Assembly (NCBI GenBank): GCA_041744795.1
Contig: JBGTKD010000173.1
Location: 9,225-73,224, forward strand
Reading direction: 5' to 3'
DNA length: 64,000 nucleotides
From: DATHWB01 sp041744795
GTDB taxonomy: Bacteria > Actinomycetota > Acidimicrobiia > Spongiisociales > ZC4RG35
Position 1 is the stretch's first letter, and each line of letters begins with the position of its first letter. Of the stretch, positions 43,854 to 52,196 are shown piece after piece. The notes under the pieces were generated by a model. It searched no databases. It was not told the DNA's origin and was given only the letters and a program-made list of their open reading frames with translations. A program made the position numbers and the translations under genes.

Positions 43854-45731
43854 TCAGGACATCGAGACCGTCGAGAGTGGCCGGAGGTCGAGGCTCGAGG
43901 GGACGCGAAACGAAATACGGAATGTCGCCCCGCCACCAGGCGTGTCGGAGATCGAGACCCGACCTCCCATCGAGTCGACCAGAGACTTCACGATCGCCAA
44001 GCCGAGCCCCGATCCCTCGCTCGACCGCCGATCCGGTCGCTCCAACTGCACGAACCGATCGAAGACCCGGGCGCGATCCTCAGGTGCAATGCCGGCACCG
44101 TGGTCGGCTACGACGAGCGTGAGGCCACCGAGCTCGCGCTCGACTGAGATTTCGACGTCGGTCCCCCCACCGTATTTGACGGCGTTCTCGACGAGATTTC
44201 TCACTACCTGAGCGAAATGATCTGGGTCCGCAGCGATGACATCTGAGCTCGCAACGTCGACGTTGATGCCGCCATACCCGATGAGAGGAACAAGCTCGTC
44301 AATCGCATCCTTCACGCTCACAGGCACCAGGGTCGACTTCATCGTGCCTCGATCGAGGCGAGAGGCGACGAGCAGATCGTTGATGAGGCGTTCAAGTCTC
44401 GAGGTCTGACGGCGGGCCGACCCTACGAGTTCAGAGACAACGGTGTCCTCGTCGATCAGTCCCGGTCGCGTGAGGGTGTCGAGGGCTCCTCGGATCGACG
44501 TGAGAGGGGTTCGCAATTCGTGGGAGACGATCGAGACAAAGTCTGTCTTCATCTCGGCGACCTCACGCAGCCGATGATTGAGTTCCTCGGCCTCGCGCTG
44601 ACGGCGGAGCTGGGCAAGAACAAGGCCTGCGGGCCCAGCGAGAACTGCCAACTCCTCGAGGTCGCTCTCGTCGTAGTAGCCCTTGGCAGGATTTCCAACG
44701 AGCACTACACCAACGCGCTGACCCTCGACGGTGAGGGGGGCAGCCATGGCGACATGTAGACCCAATTCGCCGAGAACCCCCTGCCGCTCCTTCTTGAGGA
44801 CATCCACTTTGATCGACACAGGTCGCTCAGATCGCAACGCCCTGGCAACAAAAACAGGATCCTTCAAACTCACGCTGAGCACACGGTCGAGCTCGGTCGC
44901 CTCGCCGTCGATGACAACCGTTGGCACGACGCTCAAAGTCCCTCGATGTTCGTCGGCGATCAGCCATGCTCCCGTGCTGGAATCGAGATACGAAGAGAGG
45001 CGGCCCAACAGCACAGGCAACGTTTCCTGGACGGAGGTGGACGCGCCGAGCGTCGAGGCCAAGGCGTAAAGGCGCTCGAAAGCGGAACGTTCCTTGGCAA
45101 GGTCCTGTACATGGTCTCGGTCGCTCATCGCAGTGTGTTCGAGCTGGCGAGCCAAGAATCCGACGGCGATGGCGGTCACTACTACGAAGACAACGGTACC
45201 CAGCACATCGGAGTACTCCGTTCCACTCCTTGTCAGGTAGGACGCAGCAACGAGGCCAGCCGTCAGGACCGTGACGGAAGCGTGCCTCAACGGACTTAGC
45301 ACGAGTCCGGTCATGACCGCCACAGCCCCGAGCAGAGGACGGGTGGAAGCGGCCAACTCAGGGACGAGCGCCAGTCCCCCGAGCACAAAGGCAACGATCA
45401 CCGACCAAAGCCAAGCGGCCCAAGCATCCGGCGATGCCGCCACTTTCTCCCACGGGACGAAGGTCGCCAACGCGAGACCGACGAGGGTGGCAGCGAGAAA
45501 GCCGACCGAGATGCCGTCAAGTCGGTACCCGTCGATGACGGCCACGATGCCCAGCGCGAACACGATGACCAGAAGGACGGGTACCGAACGCCGTAATACA
45601 GCTGCTCGGAAGTCGGAGAGCGGATCACCCGCGGCCAGCCCAGCCGTCGGATCACCGGTCCCGACCGCCAGCCGGAGGACCCGGATTCGCGTCATTGCAG
45701 CGTGCATGTCTTTGGAATCGTCATCCACCAC
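43854..45731 (-). CDS. membrane GAF-domain sensor histidine kinase
   Basis: A 625-residue kinase. About six membrane segments (residues 45-200) form a sensor region without extracytoplasmic domain. A GAF domain (about 225-370, LYALASTLGASTSVQETLPVLL to VLVGNPAKGYYDESDLEELAVLAG) follows, then HisKA with its His in DFVSIVSHELRTPLTSIRGAL. ATPase boxes are NLVENAVKYGGG, VADHGAGIAPEDRARVFDRF and GSGLGLAIVKSLVD. No response regulator is adjacent, so its partner must lie elsewhere. It diverges from the phosphoribosyltransferase gene across 77 bases. Confidence 0.92.
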   Translation of the reverse strand: MVDDDSKDMHAAMTRIRVLRLAVGTGDPTAGLAAGDPLSDFRAAVLRRSVPVLLVIVFALGIVAVIDGYRLDGISVGFLAATLVGLALATFVPWEKVAASPDAWAAWLWSVIVAFVLGGLALVPELAASTRPLLGAVAVMTGLVLSPLRHASVTVLTAGLVAASYLTRSGTEYSDVLGTVVFVVVTAIAVGFLARQLEHTAMSDRDHVQDLAKERSAFERLYALASTLGASTSVQETLPVLLGRLSSYLDSSTGAWLIADEHRGTLSVVPTVVIDGEATELDRVLSVSLKDPVFVARALRSERPVSIKVDVLKKERQGVLGELGLHVAMAAPLTVEGQRVGVVLVGNPAKGYYDESDLEELAVLAGPAGLVLAQLRRQREAEELNHRLREVAEMKTDFVSIVSHELRTPLTSIRGALDTLTRPGLIDEDTVVSELVGSARRQTSRLERLINDLLVASRLDRGTMKSTLVPVSVKDAIDELVPLIGYGGINVDVASSDVIAADPDHFAQVVRNLVENAVKYGGGTDVEISVERELGGLTLVVADHGAGIAPEDRARVFDRFVQLERPDRRSSEGSGLGLAIVKSLVDSMGGRVSISDTPGGGATFRISFRVPSSLDLRPLSTVSMS

Positions 45732-45808
45732 CCAAAACCCTGAGCAGCATCCCCAACACCCCCGGCCTGACTAGTCCCTCGGATTCCCTCAGGTGGGGAC
45801 GTGGGAAC

Positions 45809-46324
45809 ATGGGGCCGATGAGAGATGGACGTGAGACCCTCACCTGGGAGTTGTACGGCGGGGCAGCAAGAGCCCTCGCTCAACAGGTGGCAGACGACGG
45901 GTACCGGCCCGACATCATCCTCGCCATCGCCCGCGGCGGGCTCTTCGTGGCCGGTTCGCTCGGCTACTCCCTAAGCGTGAAGAACCTCTACGTCATGAAC
46001 ATCGAGTACTACACGGGAGTCGGGACGCGCCTCGACGTGCCCGTGATGCTGCCTCCGTACCAGGACTCGATGAACCTCGACGGGGCGCGCATCCTCATCG
46101 CCGACGACGTTGCCGACACCGGAAACACCATCCGAGTTGTTCACGATCACTGCCAGGGACGGGTAGCAGACGTCCGCACCGCTGTGCTCCATGAAAAGCC
46201 CCATTCCCTTGTCAGATGTGAGTACGTGTGGCGGTACACCGACAAGTGGATCAACTTCCCCTGGTCGACCGAACCGCCGCTCGTCGGACCGCCCGACGGG
46301 GGCGAGATCGTCCTCGACGCCTAA
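45809..46324 (+). CDS. phosphoribosyltransferase
   Basis: A 171-residue type I phosphoribosyltransferase. The PRPP loop is ARILIADDVADTGNTIRVV, and an aromatic hood-like segment is YVWRYTDKWINFPWSTEPPL. The resemblance is to xanthine/hypoxanthine-guanine phosphoribosyltransferases (Gpt-like), often archaeal or actinobacterial. The base it uses is unknown. ATG 45809 and ATG 45818 are both possible. It converges on the homogentisate dioxygenase gene with no spacer. Confidence 0.86.
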   Translation: MGPMRDGRETLTWELYGGAARALAQQVADDGYRPDIILAIARGGLFVAGSLGYSLSVKNLYVMNIEYYTGVGTRLDVPVMLPPYQDSMNLDGARILIADDVADTGNTIRVVHDHCQGRVADVRTAVLHEKPHSLVRCEYVWRYTDKWINFPWSTEPPLVGPPDGGEIVLDA

Positions 46325-47617
46325 TCAGCCTTCGAAGTGGCGCTCGAGGGAGTGCCAAACGCTCGGGTAGTCGTCCTGGAGAGCCGGGATCGACCCAGCG
46401 TAAGCCGTGGGAATCAGCGGATAGCGCGTCTCGAACATGAACGACATTGTGTCGGACAGCTTCTCGGGCTTGAGTTCGGACTGCGTGGCCTTGATCCAAG
46501 CGTCATGGTCCGGGCCATGCGGGAAGTACATGTTGTGCAGGCTCATCCCTCCCGGATTGAACCCCTCCTCCTTGGCGTCGTAGGTGCCGTAGAGGATCCC
46601 CATGAACTCCGACATTATGTTCTTGTGGTAGTAGGGAGGGCGGAACGTGTGCTCTCCGACCAGCCAGCGATCTGCGAACACGACGAAGTCGATATTCGCC
46701 ACGCCCGGGTCCGGCGACGGTGACGTGAGCACCGTGAAGATCGATGGATCGGGGTGGTCAAAACTGATCGAACCCATCACGTTGAACTTCCGCAGGTCGT
46801 ACTTCCACGGCACGTGGTTTCCGTGCCAGCCGACGACGTCGAGAGGCGAGTAGTCCGTCTCGACCACGAACAGCCGACCATCGAACTTCACGAACAACTC
46901 ACCCGACGACTCGGTGTCCTCGAACGCCGCCACCGGATGCAAGAAGTGTCTCGGGTTTGCCAATCCGTTGGCGCCGATCGGACCCCGCTCGGGCAGTTCA
47001 AGCAAGGTCCCGTAATTTTCACAGATGTACCCGCGGGCCGTCTCACCCAGCAGTTCGACCCTGAAGACCATCCCTCGCGGCATTAAAGCGACCTCGCCGG
47101 GAGAAACCAGCAGCACCCCGCATTCGGTGACAAAGCGCAGATCGCCTTCCTGGGGCACAACCAGTAATTCACCGTCTGCGTTGTAGAAGTACGTGTCGGT
47201 CATGGACTCGGTAGCCATGTAGATGTGAGCTGCCATACCGCGTTGGAGATGGGCGTCGCCATTCGTCGCAATGGTGCGAATCCCGGTCAGGAAGGTCGTA
47301 GCCTCATCGGGGAAGTCGGGTGGGTTCCACCGCAGCTGGCCGATCGGGGGTTCGGATTCGCGGTTGGGAGCGGTGCGGATGAAGTGGTGAGAGGTTTCAG
47401 CGAAGCGCCACGCATGGCGCACCGAAGGCCGAATCCGATACATCCATGTCCGTCTGTTGCGCTCGTTCCCCACAGTGAAGGCGGTACCGGACAACTGCTC
47501 GGTGTACAGCCCAAGCGGGGGTTTCTGGGGGTTGTTCTGGCCTATCGGCAGAGCCCCCGGCATTGCCTCAGAGGCGAACTCGTTACCAAAACCGGACAGG
47601 TAATCCGGATTCTCCAT
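46325..47617 (-). CDS. hmgA: homogentisate 1,2-dioxygenase
   Basis: A 430-residue non-heme iron dioxygenase that opens the ring of homogentisate in tyrosine and phenylalanine breakdown. The family start is PDYLSGFGNEFASEAMPGALPIGQNNPQ. Later motifs include VVGWHGNHVPWKYDLRKFN, TFRPPYYHKNIMSEFMGILYG and SLHNMYFPHGPDHDAWIKA with iron-binding His and Glu. I chose ATG 47617 (AAGGAAGTGA upstream). The gene is complete. An ISL3 element begins only 69 bases before it, so its promoter may have been changed. No other tyrosine-degradation gene is near. Confidence 0.95.
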   Translation of the reverse strand: MENPDYLSGFGNEFASEAMPGALPIGQNNPQKPPLGLYTEQLSGTAFTVGNERNRRTWMYRIRPSVRHAWRFAETSHHFIRTAPNRESEPPIGQLRWNPPDFPDEATTFLTGIRTIATNGDAHLQRGMAAHIYMATESMTDTYFYNADGELLVVPQEGDLRFVTECGVLLVSPGEVALMPRGMVFRVELLGETARGYICENYGTLLELPERGPIGANGLANPRHFLHPVAAFEDTESSGELFVKFDGRLFVVETDYSPLDVVGWHGNHVPWKYDLRKFNVMGSISFDHPDPSIFTVLTSPSPDPGVANIDFVVFADRWLVGEHTFRPPYYHKNIMSEFMGILYGTYDAKEEGFNPGGMSLHNMYFPHGPDHDAWIKATQSELKPEKLSDTMSFMFETRYPLIPTAYAGSIPALQDDYPSVWHSLERHFEG

Positions 47618-47677
47618 CGTTTCACTTCCTTCCATCTCGATGACGGTACCGAAGCTCAAGTCGGAGCGACGGGCATC

Positions 47678-47685
47678 GGAAAATC
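47678..47685. repeat. left copy of the 8-bp target-site duplication
   Basis: GGAAAATC stands directly outside the left end of the insertion sequence and is repeated directly after its right end (49089-49096). Confidence 0.85.
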
Positions 47686-47695
47686 GAGACTGCGC

Positions 47696-47735
47696 GGTGA
47701 GGTGGGGAGCCGGTCGGTGAGGTGGGGAGCCGGTC
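47696..47735. repeat. tandem 20-bp duplication at the left end of the ISL3 element
   Basis: GGTGAGGTGGGGAGCC plus GGTC is present twice in direct tandem (47696-47715, 47716-47735), followed by a third partial GGTGA. Most of the left inverted repeat is in the unit, so the transposase end-binding site is doubled. Confidence 0.9.
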
Positions 47736-47817
47736 GGTGATGTGAATGCCGGGCTGTTGATCAGGGCCCCTCGATACTCGGTGATGTTCAACGTCATCGA
47801 GCAAGGAGAAGGCCAGG

Positions 47818-49047
47818 ATGGGACCCGATCGTATGTCTGTCCGTCTGCATCTGAGACGCATCCGGGTGATCGCGGTACTGGTGGATGCGATCGAGAAGCT
47901 GGTCGTCGAGGTCGCAGATGTCCGTCGGGTGGTCCGCTGCCCGTATTGCGGGTTCAAAACCGTCCGGATCCACGACACCCGCCGGTTCAGCATTCGGGAT
48001 CTGCCGTCGCATGGCCGACCCACCGAGCTGGTGTGGGTCCGCCGCCGTTTCTCCTGCGTTGAGTGTTCGGAGCGGCATTGGGAGGATCATCCCGAACTGA
48101 TCTTGGGACGCCGAACCCATGTGACCCGGCGTCTGGTACGTCAGCTGGTCAAAGACGCCAACGTGATGTCGATCCGGGAAGTGGCCCGCCGTCACGACCT
48201 TCCATGGCATTACATCATGGGGTTGACCCGGGACTGGTCAGACCGGGTCGCAGCTGAGCGTCGCCGGCGCCGCTGCCGGGTGCTGCTCGTGGATGAAACG
48301 TCGCTGCGGCGTGGTCACCGGTATGTGACGGTGCTGATCAACGGTGACACCGGCGAAACACTCGGGATCGTGGCACACCGCAACACCGCCGCCCTCTCCG
48401 GGTTCCTCCTGGCCCAAGGACACCGCTGGCAGAGGGGTGTGCGAGTGGTGGTCTCTGACGGGTCCGGGTCCTACCGGGCGGCCATCACCCAGCATCTGGG
48501 CCATGCCACCCACGTCCTCGACCGGTTCCACGTCGCCAGATGGTTCGCAGCAGGGATGATCGAAGTCCGCAGGCGGATCCAACGTATCGGCCCCCACGGC
48601 ACCCGACCCGCCTACGAACCCGACATCTTCCGATCCCGGTTCCTCCAACTCACCCGCTTCGACCACCTGTCTGCTGAACGGATCGAAGCGCTTGGACGGG
48701 TCCTCTCCGGCAGGCCAGAGCTGGAAGCCGCCTGGCGGATGCTGCAACACCTCTACGGCATCTACCTCGCCGAAGACTCAGAAGAAGCCAACCAGGCGCT
48801 CGAAGCGTTCATCGACATCTGGCAGAACACCCCACTCGTCGAGTTCGACAAGCTCGTCGGAACACTCCTCGAGTGGGGAGACGAGATCCTCGCCTTCCAC
48901 AACGCCGGACGCATCACCAACGGAAGGATCGAAGGCACCAACAACCGTCTCGGAGTCCTCAAACGCGTCGCCTACGGCTTCGTCAACACCGACAACTTCG
49001 CCGCCAGAGCACTCCTCGCCACCCCCGGCATGCCAGCATCACCATGA
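47818..49047 (+). CDS. ISL3-family transposase
   Basis: A 409-residue DDE transposase. The N-terminal zinc finger is CPYCG...CVECS (cysteines at about 42, 45, 79 and 82). A helix-turn-helix segment follows (SIREVARRHDLPWHYIMGL). The catalytic acids lie in VLLVDETSLRRGH, VVVSDGSGSYRAAI and GRIEGTNNRLGVLKRVAYG, and the ISL3-specific HVLDRFHVARW is present. No frameshift or stop, so it should be functional. Start ATG 47818; AAGGAG is just upstream (about 47802-47808). Confidence 0.96.
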   Translation: MGPDRMSVRLHLRRIRVIAVLVDAIEKLVVEVADVRRVVRCPYCGFKTVRIHDTRRFSIRDLPSHGRPTELVWVRRRFSCVECSERHWEDHPELILGRRTHVTRRLVRQLVKDANVMSIREVARRHDLPWHYIMGLTRDWSDRVAAERRRRRCRVLLVDETSLRRGHRYVTVLINGDTGETLGIVAHRNTAALSGFLLAQGHRWQRGVRVVVSDGSGSYRAAITQHLGHATHVLDRFHVARWFAAGMIEVRRRIQRIGPHGTRPAYEPDIFRSRFLQLTRFDHLSAERIEALGRVLSGRPELEAAWRMLQHLYGIYLAEDSEEANQALEAFIDIWQNTPLVEFDKLVGTLLEWGDEILAFHNAGRITNGRIEGTNNRLGVLKRVAYGFVNTDNFAARALLATPGMPASP

Positions 49048-49088
49048 CCGAGCATCAAAGGGGCCATCCCACCTCACCGCGCAGAACC

Positions 49089-49096
49089 GGAAAATC
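49089..49096. repeat. right copy of the 8-bp target-site duplication
   Basis: GGAAAATC next to the right end of the element. It also contains two bases of the stop codon of the MFS gene (TGA at 49095-49097, minus strand), so insertion occurred exactly at the end of that gene. Confidence 0.85.
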
Positions 49097-49559
49097 ATCG
49101 GACACCCCCCGGCGTCACCAGCCTCACCGAGAAGGCAAAGAGGGCAATCGCCGCGGGAATAAGAGCGGCCACGGTCAATACGGGGCGGTATGAGCCGGAG
49201 GCCCCGAAACCGAGCGCCAGCAGCAGCGGACCTGCTGCAGTGCCCGCGACACCGATCGTCGTAACAACCCCTTTGGTCGCCCCCTGGTGGGTTCGACCGA
49301 AGTAGTGGGGATAAACGGTCGCCGTAATCGCACCACTCATTCCCTGCATCGTGCCAAAAAGCAGCCCGTAGGCGATCAAGGTTGCTGCAGAACGCCCCAA
49401 TCCGAGGTCGTCGATGATGAAATCCAAGAAGAGCGACACGCCGACTGTCTGGCCCGGAATTGTCAGGGCTGTCCCGATGGTTCCGGCAACCAGGACTACC
49501 CAGGCGTAGTGGATCGGCGACTTGTCAATAAGCCGGCTCCTGAGCGGCGGATCAATCAC
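49095..49559 (-). pseudogene. MFS transporter with a large in-frame internal deletion
   Basis: A 154-residue frame that has both ends of a major-facilitator transporter but not its middle. The N terminus (SPIHYAWVVLVAGTIGTALTIPGQTVGVSLFLDFIIDDLGLGRSA) is the first helix region of an OFA-type or related MFS protein. It joins directly to TLIAYGLLFGTMQGMSGAITATVYPHYFGRTHQGATKGVVTT, which belongs to the last third. Normal members have about 400 residues, so roughly 240 are missing. The frame is preserved and its GTG start overlaps the prfC stop (GTGA, 49556-49559). Transport activity is unlikely. Confidence 0.78.
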
Positions 49560-51130
49560 AGGGCGATGATCGGATCGAGCAGAACCTGAGGGTTATCCCG
49601 TTCCACGGCCTCCAGCCGATGCCTGTTCGTGAAGAGGGCAACCGGTATTCCCGTGCTGCGCCTCGCAACTTCGACGCCACGAATCGTCGAGAGCAATGCC
49701 ACGCCTTCGTCGTCGGTCCGCCGAGCGACATTCCAAGGCGTGGACTCGAAGATGACGGCCGCGTTGAACTCGTGTTCCAGGCGATGGAGGGCCACCTCGT
49801 ACTGCATCTCGCCGACTGCGGCGAGGATCGGTTCGCGCTCTCCGCCCTCCTCCGTGCGAAGTACTTGAATTACGCCCTCTTCGTCCAATTGTGTGATCCC
49901 CTTGCGGAACTGCTTGTAGCGAGCGGTGTCCAGGTTGCGGGCTACCCGGAAAAACTCAGGCGCGAAAGTCGGAATCGGGGGATATTTGACATCGCCGCTT
50001 ATCGACAGTGTGTCTCCGATGAGCAGATCAGTGGCATTCACCAGACCGACGATGTCGCCCGGATAGGCGACCTCGACGGTGTCACGCTCTCGACCGAATA
50101 CCTGATGGGCGTACTTCGTCGCCAAAGGTCGACCGGTGCGGTTGCTAATGAGCGTCATGCCCCGTTCGAATTGACCGGTGCACAGCCGCATGTAGGCAAC
50201 TCGATCCCGATGACGCGGGTCCAGGTTCGCCTGCACCTTGAACACGAATCCCGACACACCCTCATCGAGTGGGCGCGGAACATCGTCGACGTCCTCACGG
50301 GGAAGGGGGCTGGGCGCCATCCCGTCCACCGCCTCGAGCAACAGTCGAACACCGAAGTTCCACAGAGCGGAACCGAAGAAGACAGGGGTGGTCTCGCCTG
50401 CCATGAAGCGCTTCTCGTCGTGGTTGGCCTCGACTTCGTCGAGCAACGACAACTCGCCCAAAGCGCCCTCACGCCATTCATCGCCACGTGCGAGGTCCTC
50501 GTCGAGCACAAGACGTCGCTCTTCTCCGATCTTCGTTCCCCTCGGCGTCCGCTCAAACTCCCAAAATGTCTGGTCCCTGCGGTCCACAACGCCCTGGAAA
50601 TCTCTGCCGATACCGACCGGCCACGTGACCGGCGTGGCATTTATCCCGAGCTGTCGTTCGATGTCATCGAGGATCTCAAGGGGCGCCATGCCGGGTCGGT
50701 CGCATTTGTTGACGAACGTGATCAAGGGGATGCCGCGTGCCTGCGCGACCTGGAACAGTTTGAGAGTCTGAGCCTCGATTCCCTTCGCAGCGTCGATCAC
50801 GATCACCGCAGAGTCGACCGCTGACAACACTCGATAGGTGTCCTCGGAGAAATCTCTGTGCCCCGGCGTGTCGAGAAGATTGAAGAGGCGGTCGCCAACC
50901 TCGAACTGCAGGACGGTGGAAGTGATCGAGATGCCTCTAGCCCTCTCCATCTCCATCCAGTCGGAGGTGACCTCCCGTCTACCTGAGCGCGCGCCAACGG
51001 CACCCGCTTCGGCGATCGCGCCCGAGAAGAGCAATAGCTTCTCGGTGAGCGTGGTCTTGCCGGCGTCCGGGTGGGAAATGATTGCGAACGTCCTGCGACG
51101 TCGTGCCTCGGTTGCGATGGCGCCGGCCAT
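49556..51130 (-). CDS. prfC: peptide chain release factor 3
   Basis: A 524-residue GTPase that recycles RF1/RF2 after termination. G1 is SHPDAGKTT, G3 DTPGHRDFSEDTYRVL, G4 FVNKCDRPG. Family regions further on are FWEFERTPRGTKIGEERR, PVFFGSALWNFGVRLLLEAVDGMAPSPLPR and the C-terminal EFNAAVIFESTPWNVAR. The start is ATG 51130 because GGGAGGT precedes it; the frame reaches 51187. It diverges from the HAD gene across 104 bases. Its stop overlaps the MFS gene start, so the deleted MFS gene is still in its operon. Confidence 0.95.
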   Translation of the reverse strand: MAGAIATEARRRRTFAIISHPDAGKTTLTEKLLLFSGAIAEAGAVGARSGRREVTSDWMEMERARGISITSTVLQFEVGDRLFNLLDTPGHRDFSEDTYRVLSAVDSAVIVIDAAKGIEAQTLKLFQVAQARGIPLITFVNKCDRPGMAPLEILDDIERQLGINATPVTWPVGIGRDFQGVVDRRDQTFWEFERTPRGTKIGEERRLVLDEDLARGDEWREGALGELSLLDEVEANHDEKRFMAGETTPVFFGSALWNFGVRLLLEAVDGMAPSPLPREDVDDVPRPLDEGVSGFVFKVQANLDPRHRDRVAYMRLCTGQFERGMTLISNRTGRPLATKYAHQVFGRERDTVEVAYPGDIVGLVNATDLLIGDTLSISGDVKYPPIPTFAPEFFRVARNLDTARYKQFRKGITQLDEEGVIQVLRTEEGGEREPILAAVGEMQYEVALHRLEHEFNAAVIFESTPWNVARRTDDEGVALLSTIRGVEVARRSTGIPVALFTNRHRLEAVERDNPQVLLDPIIAL

Positions 51131-51234
51131 CGGACCTCCCGACGTGGATCCCATGGAGGTTACCCGAGGTCGCATCCCGCACCACAAAGGACGCCCCCTT
51201 TCGGATCTGCGAGTTCGCGAATATCCTTCGCGAT

Positions 51235-52194
51235 ATGCCCGTCTTCCCGCAGAACGTGATCGGCGTGATCTGGGACTTCGATAAGACCCTCATCCCCGGG
51301 TACATGCAGAAGCCGCTCTTCGATCGGTACGACATCGACGCGGCCTCCTTCTGGGCCGAAGCCGATGGTTTAGACGAGTACTACCGCTCGCGCGGCGCAG
51401 GAATGACCAGCGGCGACACTCTCTACCTGGGCCACATTCTCACCTATGTGAGGGAAGGCCGCATGAAGGGCCTCAACAACGACCTGCTGGCCGAGTTGGG
51501 GGCCGAGATTGCCTTCTACGACGGAATGCCGGATTTCCTGGGCCTCCTCCAGAAACAGATCGAGTCGTTCCCTGGCTACGCCGACCACCAGATACGGGTC
51601 GAGCACTACATCGTGTCGTCCGGGCTGCGCGAGATGATTCTCGGCAGTGCAGTTGCCCCTTACGTCGAAGAGGTCTGGGGATGTGAGTTTTCCGAGGAGA
51701 TCGCTCCCCCGGGCTACCTGGAAAGCGGGAAAATGTTCTCGGGCGATAACCGCGAGATCCGCCAGGTCATCTACACAATCGACAACACGTCAAAGACGCG
51801 AGCCGTGTTCGAAATCAACAAGGGCACCAATCGCCACAGCAACATCGACGTCAACTCGAAGATCGCTCACGAAGATCGACGGATCCCCTTTCAGAACATG
51901 GTCTACATCGCAGACGGACCGAGCGACGTTCCAGTGTTTTCAGTGATCGACAAGCACGGGGGTAAGACTTTTGCCGTGTATCGCCCGGGTTCGGAGGGCG
52001 AGTTCGAGCAGGTCAACAGGTTGCTCGAACAGGACAGAATCGACGCATACGGACCCGCCGATTACACGGAGGGGAGCCAGACCACAATGTGGCTCACCCA
52101 TACAGTGCGCACCATTGCTGATCGAATCTGCCACGACCGGTCCGGGGCCCTTTCGGAAAGACTCGGAGCTCCACCCGGGCACTTACCCGACTGA
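51235..52194 (+). CDS. HAD-superfamily hydrolase of unknown substrate
   Basis: A 319-residue haloacid-dehalogenase-fold protein. Motif I is VIGVIWDFDKTLIPGYMQKPLFDRY, motif II VEHYIVSSGLREMI, and motif IV NMVYIADGPSDVPVFSVIDKHGGKTFAVYRPGSEGEFEQ. The cap is large and contains several conserved-looking runs (PPGYLESGKMFSGDNREIRQVIY, KGTNRHSNIDVNSKI). All acids are present, so it should be an active phosphatase, but I know no substrate. The start is ATG 51235. It converges on the AI-2E permease gene with a two-base gap. Confidence 0.82.
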   Translation: MPVFPQNVIGVIWDFDKTLIPGYMQKPLFDRYDIDAASFWAEADGLDEYYRSRGAGMTSGDTLYLGHILTYVREGRMKGLNNDLLAELGAEIAFYDGMPDFLGLLQKQIESFPGYADHQIRVEHYIVSSGLREMILGSAVAPYVEEVWGCEFSEEIAPPGYLESGKMFSGDNREIRQVIYTIDNTSKTRAVFEINKGTNRHSNIDVNSKIAHEDRRIPFQNMVYIADGPSDVPVFSVIDKHGGKTFAVYRPGSEGEFEQVNRLLEQDRIDAYGPADYTEGSQTTMWLTHTVRTIADRICHDRSGALSERLGAPPGHLPD

Positions 52195-52196
52195 CC

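Larger units (their letters stand above)
47686..49088 (+). mobile_element. complete ISL3-family insertion sequence (1403 bp)
   Basis: The element is bounded by imperfect inverted repeats sharing CTGCGCGGTGAGGTGGG (47690-47706, and complement at 49068-49084), both beginning at the fifth base from the proposed ends. It is flanked by identical 8-bp duplications GGAAAATC, the size known for ISL3. The single transposase gene is intact. It lies between the MFS gene and hmgA, both on the minus strand, and its own gene reads the other way. The exact tips differ (GAGA left, GGTT right). Confidence 0.9.

Noticed and set aside
49619..50824. 401-codon plus-strand frame opposite prfC
   Set aside because: PrfC has all GTPase motifs; the reverse frame is a codon-bias shadow.
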